Shown here piece after piece: positions 22,895-33,219 of a stretch of DNA of 64,000 bases. How positions within the stretch are numbered: position 1 is the stretch's first letter; every line of letters begins with the position of its first letter. A program made the position numbers and the translations under genes. Under the pieces are notes generated by a model, which was not told the DNA's origin, made no database searches, and was given only the letters and a program-made list of their open reading frames with translations. Source of the stretch: Tubulanus polymorphus (Eukaryota; Nemertea; Palaeonemertea; Tubulaniformes; Tubulanidae); contig NC_134028.1 in assembly GCF_964204645.1 (NCBI RefSeq), positions 496,001-560,000 of the forward strand, given 5' to 3'.

Positions 22895-23445
22895 GGCGGG
22901 GTCGAACCCAGGACACCCCTGTACATCCTCTATTCAGTATCAAGACCACTCTGAACCAGTATCAGTATTTACTTGGTTCGAACCCGGGATACCCCTGTAC
23001 ATTCAGCATCAGGACCAATCAGAATCAGTACCAATAGACCGGGATATCCCTGTACATGCTATATTCAGCATCAGGACCACTCTGAATCAGTTATCAGTAA
23101 TTACTTTTGTTAAGATATCAACATTTTACCGTACGGTGCTGCCTCCATGCTCATCGGTAGCGGGATTTTCATACACTGACGTTAGTCAACTCTGGCAAGC
23201 AAGGGTTACGGAGTATAACTGGACAGCACGACGATTGCCAGAGTTGACTTCAATTAGTGTATGGAAATCCCGCTAACGATGAGCATAGCGGCAGCACCGT
23301 ACGGTCGGGACATCCTCTATCCAGCATCAGGACAACTTGGACCACTACTGGGTTCGAACCCGGGAAACCCCTGTACATCATCTAATCAGCATCATCAAGA
23401 CCACTCTGAACCAGTATCAGTAATTACTTGGTTCGAACGCGGGAC
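22895..23445. repeat. Satellite block with GGTTCGAACCC-type motifs, copy C
   Basis: Same composite block as 10,755-11,475, slightly shorter, with the palindrome at 23,128-23,305 inside it. Open frames crossing it are not genes. Confidence 0.8.
23128..23305. mobile_element. 178-bp palindromic MITE-like element, copy C
   Basis: Same length and structure as 10,926-11,103, beginning ACCGTACGGTGCTGCC. Here the outermost ACCGTACGGT is itself a perfect palindrome. Confidence 0.85.
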
Positions 23446-23452
23446 ACCCCGT

Positions 23453-23890
23453 ACCCATTATGATGCGATTAGACACGTGTTCGATGCTCGACCTCATTCA
23501 GAAGATGAATTTAATTGTGAAACATGGTCATATCCAGGAATATTTAAACCCGGCGATCAATGTCTCGACTAAAACCGCGTGTCTATATCGATATTTGTAC
23601 TGTTAATCGTCGTATTAGGTGCCTACGGATTCATCTTCTTTACGATAACCTACAACGATACGATTTCAAACTGTGTTCTACCCGTACTCGTAGTAGGCCT
23701 AACTACCAATTTCACGTTGTTTGGAGCCGTTTTAGGTCAGTGTAACTTCAACCTAGAGCGATTTCACCCACCCCGAGTGCTACTTGATAAAAGTACCTGT
23801 GTATCAAGTTTAATCGTAATCGGTCCATTGGGTCAAGAGATTTATTCTTACTTTATTCATCCTGACAATGTCAATTGTATAAGGATATAG
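23453..23890 (+). pseudogene. Broken small membrane-protein ORF, copy C (LINE-interrupted)
   Basis: The frame reads HYDAIRHVFDARPHSEDEF, QCLD, then the shared TAA at 23,570-23,572, then SISIFVLLIVVLGAYGFIFF and about 85 more residues with two further hydrophobic stretches. After GPLGQEI the frame runs into the LINE tail and ends at 23,890 with residues derived from the insertion. The cysteines and the YND and NFT sequons suggest a small multipass or ectodomain-bearing membrane protein. The family is not recognised. Confidence 0.5.
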
Positions 23891-24530
23891 AAAAACATTT
23901 ATATCAACACACTATTTAAAAATCAAAATATTTACAAAACATTTTAACATATCAATAATATTCATTAATAATTTCGGATCCTTCGTATTCAATAACTCGT
24001 AATATTTTAGCTCGGAGGGATTATCGTAATAATAACTAGTTATGTGTCTTCTTCTTAGATCGGTGTGAGAATGACACATCATTAGATAATGCTATTCATC
24101 CCCAATTTCGCCTGAATTACACATTGTACATAGTCTTTCTTCTTTCTTTTTCGTATATCTATCCTTCTCAATCGGTAAATAATGATTATTGGCACGGTAT
24201 CGTAGCAAATAGTTACAGTATTTCGACGGTAACTCAATCAGGTATTTTTCAAATTCAAAATTCGTTTTAATCATTCTATAATTACAAAGGGTATCTTTGG
24301 TAGCCATTTCGTTCCGCCAATGTTGAATAAATTGATATTTAAGGAATAATTTCATATAATTATTTAAACCATTGACATCTACTGGATCCTGGATCGTCCA
24401 TACGTAACCTAAGTTACAATCATGTAATATGTTATGGATTTAATCCATTTTGAGCTAAGTTGGTTATTTCTATACAGATTGAACAGATACCATACCATAT
24501 TCTATTGATTTTCGAATTTTTGAGCTATAG
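23842..24530 (-). mobile_element. 5'-truncated LINE, 3' end of reverse-transcriptase ORF, copy C only
   Basis: The minus strand encodes a recognisable non-LTR retrotransposon C-terminus: ILHDCNLGYVW, FIQHWRNEM, LPSKYCNYLLRYRANNHYLP and the zinc-knuckle-like RLCTMCNSGEIGDE. A TAG follows GDE where relatives continue with a His/Cys segment; the frame then goes on as HYLMMCHSHTD. The 3' end is GACATTGTCAGGATGAATAA then AGTAAGAATAAA. Copies A and B lack it. It is inactive: 5'-truncated and with an internal stop. Confidence 0.85.
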
Positions 24531-24864
24531 ACAATTATCCAAAGCGACACCTCTTGGAAAAGAGTGGAAATTGTTGCATACCAACCGTAAAGTAGATATT
24601 GTGGTTTATATATATATATATTGAATAATGTCACCAACTCTTTCATTCATTCAGAAATAATCTACTGTATTGAGCGAAGTATCTTTTAAATAAAGTGGCT
24701 TCTAAGGATAAAGCGAATGTTTGTGTTCAAAATATATAAGTTAGTATAGAATCTATTGACCAAAAAACAACCCGAGTCAAACAGATGATCATCGTACTAC
24801 AAATACCTCGCTGGGCCAAAAATTAGCCCCAACCTGAGGCACTAACCCTAACCCTAGGTCGATC

Positions 24865-24947
24865 GTAACCCTAACCCTAGCAGGACTCGAACCTGCGACC
24901 TCCAGCATGCCGGCCGAACACGCTAACCACTAGACCGCTGAGTTCTG
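24865..24947 (-). repeat. tRNA-like SINE head with telomere-like tail, copy C
   Basis: Best preserved of the three: GCGGTCTAGTGGTTAGCGTG (D-arm-like) and GGTTCGAGTCC on the minus strand, with the perfect T-arm stem. The anticodon stem and acceptor stem do not pair properly, so it is not called as a tRNA gene. Confidence 0.72.
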
Positions 24948-24988
24948 GTGGCCGACGAAGTTTGTGAATACGTGTGGTCAGTGTGGTA

Positions 24989-25662
24989 CAAGGCCAACAC
25001 TAGGGTTACTGCGTTTATTAAACAGGCCAACACTAGGGTTTCGGCGTTTATTAAGCAGGCCAAAACTAGGGTTACTGCGTTTATTAAACAGGCCAACACT
25101 AGGGTTTCGGCGTTTATTAAGCAGGCCAAAACTAGGGTTACTGCGTTTATTAAACAGGCCAACACTAGGGTTTCGGCGTTTATTAAGCAGGCCAAAACTA
25201 GGGTTACTGCGTTTATAAACAGGCCAACACTAGGGTTACTGCGTTTATTAAACAGGCCAACACTAGGGTTTCTGCGTTTATTAAACAGGCCAACACTAGG
25301 GTTTCGGCGTTTATTAAGCAGGCCAAAACTAGGGTTACTGCGTTTATTAAACAGGCCAAAACTAGGGTTACTGCGTTTATTAAACAGGCCAACACTAGGG
25401 TTTCGGCGTTTATTAAGCAGGCCAAAACTAGGGTTACTGCGTTTATAAACAGGCCAACACTAGGGTTACTGCGTTTATTAAACAGGCCAACACTAGGGTT
25501 TCTGCGTTTATTAAACAGGCCAACACTAGGGTTTCTGCGTTTATTAAAAAGGCCAAAACTAGGGTTTCTGCGTTTATTAAACAGGCCAACACTAGGGTTA
25601 CTGCGTTTATTAAACAGGCCAACACTAGGATTACTGCATTTATTTAACAGGCCAACACTCGT
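24989..25662 (+). repeat. 33-bp minisatellite, copy C, about 20 units
   Basis: Two main variants, CAACACTAGGGTTTCGGCG and AAAACTAGGGTTACTGCG, alternate, which shows growth by 66-bp dimer duplication. Two 32-bp units (TTTATAAACAGG) break the frame. Only the motif TAGGGTT is telomere-like; the array is not a telomere. Confidence 0.95.
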
Positions 25663-26125
25663 CAGTGTTTATTTCTTGGTAATTGCCTTTTTAGTGCCCT
25701 GGGGCCAGTTCCATGGGTGATGGCTTGGGAGGTGAATCAAAGCTTTTCTCATATCGGTATTTATACATAATTCAATCGTGAACGTCTTTCTGTATTCCAA
25801 GACTGATTCTATTGGCTAATACAGTCAAACTAAATCGTTTAATCCGCATCGGCTTAATCCGAATTTTGGTCTAATCCGGATAATATTTACAGTCAATTTA
25901 ATCATTAATATACACGAAAATGACTTTTAATCCGGATTTGCCGTAAAACGGATGAATTTTGTTGGTCCCAATGATCGGAATTAGTGAGATTCTATCATAC
26001 CATTTACTCTCCTTATATAAAGCTCTAATGTTGGTACAGTTATTAATTTCAAACAAAACTAGTGTTGAGTGATGAATGAAATTTGACTTAAGAAAAATCT
26101 GTATTCCTCAGACGAGGTATTTCAT

Positions 26126-26165
26126 AGCCGTCGCAGGATTCTTACTAGAGTAGGATGCGACGGCT
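26126..26165. repeat. Hairpin just past the array breakpoint
   Basis: AGCCGTCGCA (26,126-26,135) and TGCGACGGCT (26,156-26,165) are perfect 10-bp inverted repeats with a 20-bp loop. They lie 16 bp from the point where copy C homology ends. Confidence 0.7.
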
Positions 26166-29128
26166 GACATAGCCGACGACTTATATTTTGAAAGCCCTGC
26201 TGCTCAACATCATCACGTTCAAGTCACTTAAGAAAAATAAGTTTCATGCAAAAGTCACGCATAAAAACAAAATATGAATATTATATCTAGCCCATTTGAA
26301 AAGGAGGGGTATTTAAAATCGGTAAGAAAAATAAACGGCTGAAAGTTTTGGAAACGTATCAACGAACTATATACTAGATTACGTATATAATTCGGGTAGT
26401 GAAGTTCTGTATCCTGCGTTCTGAATGTTTAAGATATTTGTAAACTTCCTATAATGATAATAATATATTTCCCTACTAAACCTAAATAACATGATTACAT
26501 TCGTTGATATTAAGAAATTTTTCCTACCTACAAAACTGCAACTTTTCACCAGTTTCCGACCTGATCCAGTTAGTTAATCCAATCCTGAGTCAATTTAATT
26601 CCGTGTCCAAGTCTTTAAACGTTCACAAAATCCAGTTTTCAGGCGAAATTTTCTATCGAAGTTCGGTTGAAAATGTTCCAATTTTTTTAGTTCATACAAT
26701 CTTAAAACTTTCCAAAAACAATGTCTCCGTAATGAGCATACGATTCCCGATTGAATTAATTCCTTTCCGAGTAAAATCCAATCAGAATAGCGAAAGATGG
26801 CGCACGATTCGACTGACATTACGATTTATTCGATGAAATCGAATTTCCCGGCGCCTGCGACAAGCCCAGACACGCTTCAGTTCGCGGACGCTGATTGGCT
26901 AATCGATCTCAATAGGGGGATATCGTCTATTGCTAGTGCGCGGGATATTTCAATTGTGGCGTGTTCTATTGTGTTGCAACAATAGGGGGATGAGCTATTG
27001 CGACAGCGGGATGCGGGATGGGTCCATTTGTTACAAATATCTTGAAATATCGAGCCGGGGGTAGTTTCATCCTCGATACTTTGCTGATTGAGGTTTTAGG
27101 GGTTTTTATTAAGGTTTATCGCCGTTTTTAATGATATCTGTAAAAAAGGAACTTGAAGATGCGACTACCCTCTCACTGGACGGGTCTATGTTTGTGATCT
27201 CATTATAGAGACGGCGTCGCGCATGAGACAATAGATACATGTGACTGCAGCATATCATTATGTAGAAATCATATGGAGGACAAAACTCTCTTAATTCTAT
27301 CGGGCGACGAACGTACAACGAACAGGTTCGTAAATACTCCTTTGATATACGATTAGGCGCCATGTACTGGTCGGGGATGGGGCAAGAGAAGCGAAATAAA
27401 GGCTCAAAGTTACTGATTGAATAAGTGTCCAAACCCTATCAAACATGTCAACTTGAACCCAGGTAGCGATTGTAGTTCGAGGTTTTAGTTATACCCACAT
27501 GCGGACGCGCGTCTGGGGACGGGGGTATTTGGGATGTGACAAATGATTATTCCAGTTTTCCTGCTGTGTGTCCGTGTTATCCTAAACCAGGGAAAAGAAG
27601 GGGACCAGAAGACCATGCACCATCAGACCATAAAGAAATAATCGTCTCTTTATCAATGTATTTCTATTTATTTCCATTTACAATATATAGACCTATATAA
27701 GATTGATTCTATAGTAAAAATGAGTTAGTTTTTGTATGGAAAGAAAATTTTTTTGAAATTTGGTGTCAAATATGCGGACGCTGGAACCCGGGAAAAATTC
27801 TCTCCTTCAACATCCAATGGCAAGTTACAGGGTTCGAATCACGGACACAGAGTTTAATTCATTGAATAAATTTCATTCTATATTTCCCATAGATGATGCA
27901 TAAGAAATAAGGTGCATTGAAACTCGTGATTATCAATTCAGAAAATAGATAAGGTTCCTCTAGGGGCACATAGGCTTGTAGATATTGATATTGATGAAAG
28001 CAGAATGTAGCCTAAGCAATAATGACACCTTTAAGTAAATAATGCAAATATCTTTTCTTAATTTATAGCTTGATTCTGAAGAAGGGGAGAACACAGTTTT
28101 CATGACAGATTTCATCATCATCATTTGTGCGGTCTGAAGTATTTTGGGTCACCCAGACTCGACATTACGGCCTCCAATATCATCATTCGAGGTTAATTTT
28201 ATATTTCTGTGAAATATTTTGCTCAAATAAATTCATTTTGTTTTCATATCAATGAAAATAAGTGTTGTTAATCATTTCAGTATGAAATTTGGCTCTGTTT
28301 TGAGGAATTATTATTTTTCCAGAAATTCAGCTTGACATCGCCATGACAACGAACCAGTCAAAACAAACAACAATCATTCAGAAATGAAGCCCTGTAGATT
28401 CTCAAATTTGGTTTAAAGTTTGTTTATATTGGTTGAGTAGATTTTGAATGATGCAAAACTGGAGACGGTGGTTCTTCCCCAAAATCATCTCGGTACTGAT
28501 GGTAAACTTTACTGCCAGTCCCTGGGGGCTTTTAGTCACTCAGATATAGTGATACAATGTGTTCAGATCAAAAGTTCACAGTTCAAATTTCCGATAGATG
28601 GCGCCTGCGAGATATAACTCATTGCCAATCGTCGCTATTAGCTATTCCAGTAATTTAGTGGTTCAGCAAAATTCCAATAGGTGGCGAACATGTAGTAACT
28701 AATTAGACACCTTGGTTCATCATCTGATCAGAATCCTGGGTTTGAAGCTGGGACATCCCGACACAGTGATATAGAAACGATGATTCATTCATTTAACCAG
28801 GCGTCACAGATTTCAGTAATTGAGATCCTCGACTGAAAATAAATCAAACAACATTCATTATAACATCATTAGAGCAATTTCACAAAAATCATAGCAAATA
28901 TTCGATATAAATAAGAGTAACTAAACGAACCTGATCTAAACATCACCTTCTTTTGAGTAGAATAAACAAAACTCCAGTGAAATGTTTAAGTTGAAATGAT
29001 TAAAAAAAGTTGAAAATAAACACAGATTCAAAAAGATTCAAAATGATTTGAGTGCCAAGAATTTTCAGTGTTACAATCTTTTTCCATACAAGACTTCACG
29101 GTTAACTGATCAATTTATCCTCTACAAT
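26166..29128. other. Non-coding stretch with no supported gene
   Basis: Single-copy AT-rich sequence. Open frames of about 110 codons at 26,504-26,836 (+) and 27,109-27,432 (-) have no recognisable motifs or convincing splice context. TTCGAATC motifs occur (27,834) but no full tRNA. I see nothing else I can support. Confidence 0.5.
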
Positions 29129-29330
29129 TTAGTTCCAGGGTTCACACTTAAAGTCGGGAACACATCGAAATGCTACACTGAAACTGGTTTGTAGATGTCT
29201 GTGATTATATATTCTTAAGATATATCTACCTGAATTGAATGATCGCCTGGTCACTTCATTGCTTAAAATGATTTCTTCTTGAACTTCCTGATGACTCCAG
29301 TGTTTTGTAGCGCAACATCCTAAAATAAAC
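29129..29330 (-). CDS. Candidate terminal exon, unknown minus-strand gene
   Basis: On the minus strand a good acceptor (TTTATGTTTATTTTAG) precedes an open frame CCATKHWSHQEVQEEIILSN ... SGRYILRIYNHRHLQ ... VAFRCVPDFKCEPWN and a TAA. The composition looks like protein. The FRC near the end is weakly reminiscent of the C-terminus of formylglycine-generating/sulfatase-modifying domains, but that is a guess. No upstream exon was found before the SRPBCC gene's promoter region, so it may be a relic. Confidence 0.28.
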
Positions 29331-29493
29331 ATAAAAACCTCAGAGAAGACATGCAGCTAACATCCAGGGTGGCCGCCGGGTTAGATACGGTACATATTAG
29401 GGTTTGATATGATTTATATTTTTGACTTCTTGAATGATGACGGTTTTACTTCACGCATCGCAATCAGTGATCACGTCATTGCCACTCGTGGTA

Positions 29494-29530
29494 AAACGCA
29501 GTAACCCTAGTGTTGGCCTGTTTAGTAAAC
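29494..29530 (-). repeat. Dispersed single copy of the 33-bp minisatellite unit
   Basis: The plus strand reads AAACGCAGTAACCCTAGTGT then TGGCCTGTTTAGTAAAC, the reverse complement of one unit of the arrays in region 1, with one base missing. It is isolated in single-copy DNA about 600 bp upstream of the SRPBCC-like gene. Confidence 0.85.
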
Positions 29531-30127
29531 GTACCCTATTGTTGTTTACGCTAATTAGTATGACCGGTGAGGTGTGGCAGGTGAGGTTGGACTAGTCTGA
29601 GGTTCGGTTGAGAAATATAATTTTCAAGGTCGTTGACCAAAGTAAGTAATTCAGTCAATAAAGCCCGATATACGTAGGCCGTACCCCAGCAACTGGGGTT
29701 ATAAAGGTAAGATTTTCTATATTTTCCGAATTATATCCTACTTGAACATATTTTTTTGGTTATATCGGTTGAAATAATCCCGTCGAAATTGCTCTAGATT
29801 TCGTTTTTTTGTATGGATTTCCTCGCGACACAGTCACAAGTGTTTGGCGATGCAATGGGCTTAGATTTCATTTCCGGGTTGTTGATAATCTCGCGAGAAT
29901 GGCGCAATGAAATGAAATGAAATGCAAAATATCATAAAAAATACCTTGTGTTTATATTGTTTATTTAATCCAAGCCCATCGCCAAACAGCTGTGGGATTA
30001 TTTAGTCGCGAAACTGTCTTTTTCAACAAAACCGAACATTTTTAGGCCTACCTGTTGGTCACAAGCGGCTCGTCAGAGTAAGTAGGCAGGAACTGTAAAA
30101 ATCTGTTAATTCTATTTTCTATTTCAG

Positions 30128-32041
30128 ATGTTTTGGAAGATTGTCTTAGCGTTTCTGGTATTGCTGATTGGAGTGTTATTACAGCTTGAATTCAAAGGAC
30201 CGACAGTCATTACGAGCCAAAAAGTTCTTTTATCTAGACCTTTAAACAGTGTATTTGATTTCGTGTCAAATCTTGAACAAATAGATCAGGTAAATTCTTC
30301 CCTGAATCGTTGAAGTAAATGGTTGAATTAACTCTTTGAATTAACTCGTTGAATTAACTCTTTGAATTAACTCTTTGAATTAACTGATTGAATTAACTCG
30401 TTGAATGAACTCATTGAATTAACTCTTTGAATTAACTCATTGAATTAACTCATTGAATTAACTCATTGAATGAATTAACTCGTTGAATTAACTCATTGAA
30501 TTAACTCTTTTATTAAATCTGAATTATTAAATTTCTAAAATGATATATTTCAGTGGTACCCAATACTGCATAATTTAAAAGCCATCGATCCAAAAAGTCA
30601 GAATCATGTCGGTAAATTATACAGGGAGCCTGGTAGTAACTCATTCCCATTCTTTGGTAAAAACATCGAGACCTCGTTCCGACAAGTTAGGTTTGACTGT
30701 TTGCTCTCGATACACATTTCTCCTTTTTATCACTATTTACAGGAACCGGATCGGTTGAAGTGGTTGCCTGCAACCCGCCGAATTTCTTCAGTTTTACTGT
30801 TGATTCAATGTTTTTACCGCTGTATGAACTGTCGTTGGAAGCTGATTCATCAATGGAACACACAGATACCATGTTAACCGTGAAGCTGTTATCTCGACGA
30901 CAAAGTTATGCATTTAGAGTAAGTCTAACAATAATCGGGATTAAATCAATAATCGCTTGTGAAATAATGGCTGCTGCGTTGTGTATTTTCAGTATATTAT
31001 ATGTCCAGTAGTTCAGTTATACAGTACCCTACAGCTGCAGCAGAGTCTGTTTATGTTGAAGATGCTTTTTCGTGAATGAAGATATGAACGCTTATTCAGT
31101 TTGGTCGGAGGCGATTCATCTAACTCAGAGATTGTAGACAAGAGCGCCATAAACAAGAGCGCCATAATAATCTACTTCATATGAAATTCGTATCACCTGC
31201 GATGGTTTTATATGCATTTTAACAATCTTCATTCCTTCTGGTTGCGCGTCGTAATTAGTTATTATTCTACAGCTGGTGCAGATCCCTACAGGTCACATCC
31301 CTACAGGTCACATCGATGTCCAAAAATACAATACTCTCGCACTGAGGGGCTCGTTTTAAAGAACTACCGGTAAATAAAAAAGGGGTCAAAATTGAAAAGG
31401 ACAAAAAATTTGATGGACTATACAAGTCTTGCAAGTCTCCCTGGATCGGCTCCTGTACAGCAGAACCTCGTGAAAACTTCAGACAACCTGAAAATATGTT
31501 TGTAATAATGGATAGTTCGTTATATCTAGTATAGAACGACCGAAGTTAAATCCTTTTCGGGACGAAATTCTAGATTTGTAATCAATGATAAATCGTTATG
31601 ACGAGGTTCTGTTGGATGTAGACCTGCAGAAAAAGCAACACTTAGTTTAGAACTACATTTAGTTTGTTTGGTTCTCAACTCAGTTTCCAGTCAACAATCG
31701 GTTTACATATTTCATTCTGTACTCGTGTTGAATCTAATGTATTTGTAACTTATTTTAAAGTCATTTGTATAATGTTTGATATAGTCATTAATTTTAATCT
31801 TTATCGATAAATGTATTTGTCAGAGTATGAATTTTTGTAATGATCTCTTGAGTCTTGAGAACAAAGTTCCGTCCATGCTTTTCATTGATTAGATGTTTTA
31901 TGTGTAAAATAGATTAAAGGATTGATGTTGTTTATATTTACTGTTCCAATACTCACCGAAAAAACTATCGATTTGCTTTTAAACGTATTGTGACTATCAT
32001 TTCTTTTACAGGTAGCATTAAATGAATTCAGATATTGTTAA
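30128..32041 (+). CDS. Small membrane-anchored SRPBCC (START-like) protein
   Basis: Four coding exons: 30,128-30,289, 30,554-30,656, 30,743-30,918 and 32,012-32,041 (TAA). Phases agree (0, 1, 0) and the product is 156 residues. Residues 1-19 (MFWKIVLAFLVLLIGVLLQ) form a signal anchor. The rest, starting SRPLNSVFDFVSNLEQIDQW, has the beginning typical of SRPBCC/polyketide-cyclase-like folds, which bind hydrophobic ligands in a deep pocket. The ATG lies directly after an acceptor (TTCTATTTCAG), so a 5' UTR exon probably ends at the donor AAAG|GTAAGA (29,706) or at 30,077. AATAAA at 32,315-32,320 gives a 3' UTR of about 280 bp. The nine-residue last exon is the least certain part. Ligand and role are unknown. 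Confidence 0.78.
30323..30511 (+). repeat. 15-bp minisatellite in intron 1 of the SRPBCC-like gene
   Basis: About 12 units of TTGAATTAACTCNTT, with occasional TGAATGAAC variants and one shortened unit. It fills most of the 264-bp intron. Confidence 0.9.
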
Positions 32042-32314
32042 TCTCAATTATCTAAAAGTGATTTGACTTTGAATACATTTGATAGTTCAAAATTAGACAC
32101 ATCTTTTTATTGTGGTGTAAAGTGTGATGAATCTAGTCTAGGATTTGAAACACTGCCGCTGGAACTGATACAGAGCGATAGTTGTTTAAACTTAATGATA
32201 TGAAGTACAGTTTTTTTGTGATTTTTAGAATGAAATGTTTTTATATTTTAATGTTTAGACTATCTGCTAGTAGCGGTATGTAAGCTTTAGATGTGTTCTT
32301 GTCATTCGTTGTTC

Positions 32315-32320
32315 AATAAA
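32315..32320 (+). terminator. Poly(A) signal of the SRPBCC-like gene
   Basis: AATAAA in GTTCAATAAATATC, followed by a T/G-rich stretch (TTTTTACTCG, TTTTTGTGTG). Confidence 0.65.
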
Positions 32321-33219
32321 TATCTTTTTACTCGTGAAATATTTTTGTGTGATTTATGTATGTATATAATGGTGGTCGAGTTGGGATGATGGCGAATATC
32401 ACAGTATTAACTGCTAGTTTATTTCCGATCGGTCTAATTGAACCCGTAGATGCTGGAGATGGGCCATGCTAAATACTCTCCATCCAATTTCGTATGTGCT
32501 ACCAACAATCATACATGAATTGCAGATCTAACAACAAAATCCCGTTGCAACCAGACAAGGATTTCCTAGGTTTCCGACGATTCCTGTAAATTACTTTTAT
32601 CCATTTTCAGAGATTCATTCAAAATGCTTTATCCGTAACATCAATTTAATTGATGTTTTGTTAGCTTATCTTTGTCCCTTTCTTTCAAGACATTGTAAAG
32701 GTTTTGCTGGTTTTCATGCATCGAAAAAACTGAAAATTCCAAAATTGACAAAGTTCCACCGAATATGTTTTGGGAACCTTTTTATATGTTATTTTAGGTC
32801 TAAATACGTATATATAAACGTAATGCCATTGGTTTCATATCTGTTGCAATTTCTTTATTACCCAAATTAAAGCCGCAGTGATTGCGTGTGATAAAATCTC
32901 TTGGTACTACAGCCCCCCCCCCCGGCTTGTTGGAGTGGTCCTTTTCTCAAAATATTTGTATTTGTATGTTAATATGTATTTAATATTAGTGAGAATAAAG
33001 TATTTATATTCATAATCTTGATTGACAGTTCCTAACACCAAATCTGGTCCTTATGTAAAGAAAATACGTGTCTATCTATCATTGAATGTTCTGTACTGAA
33101 GTCTTACGGAAAATAAATGTAAGTGGTTTTATACAGCAAGAGGCGCCGTTCAAAATTCCGGTTTAGTTGTGAGTATTGCAGCTAGGGCGCTTACTAGGAC
33201 TACTCGCAATCGTATAGAA
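32321..33219. other. Intergenic region upstream of the carboxypeptidase gene
   Basis: No gene seen. It contains an 11-base C homopolymer at 32,913-32,923. The 5' UTR of the carboxypeptidase probably begins near 33,150 (GAGGCGCCGTTCAAAATTCC). Confidence 0.5.

Larger units (their letters stand above)
22895..26110 (+). repeat. Segmental tandem array, copy C (truncated at 26,110)
   Basis: The copy repeats the first part of the unit: satellite block, 178-bp palindrome, membrane ORF, tRNA-like head, 33-bp minisatellite and the ACTTAAGAAAAATCTGTATT segment. Homology to A (about 1,449) and B (about 12,818) ends at about 26,110, where single-copy sequence starts. It carries a LINE fragment at 23,842-24,530 absent from A and B, and the longest 33-bp array. 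Its right edge is the array breakpoint. Confidence 0.9.

Noticed and set aside
24865-24947. Functional tRNA gene
   Set aside because: A box, B box and T-arm are good, but acceptor and anticodon stems do not pair and no RNA Pol III terminator is clearly placed.
26504-26836. 110-codon plus-strand ORF
   Set aside because: Looks like chance open frame in AT-rich DNA; an overlapping minus frame is equally open.
27109-27432. 107-codon minus-strand ORF
   Set aside because: No motif, no splice support and no composition distinct from the background.
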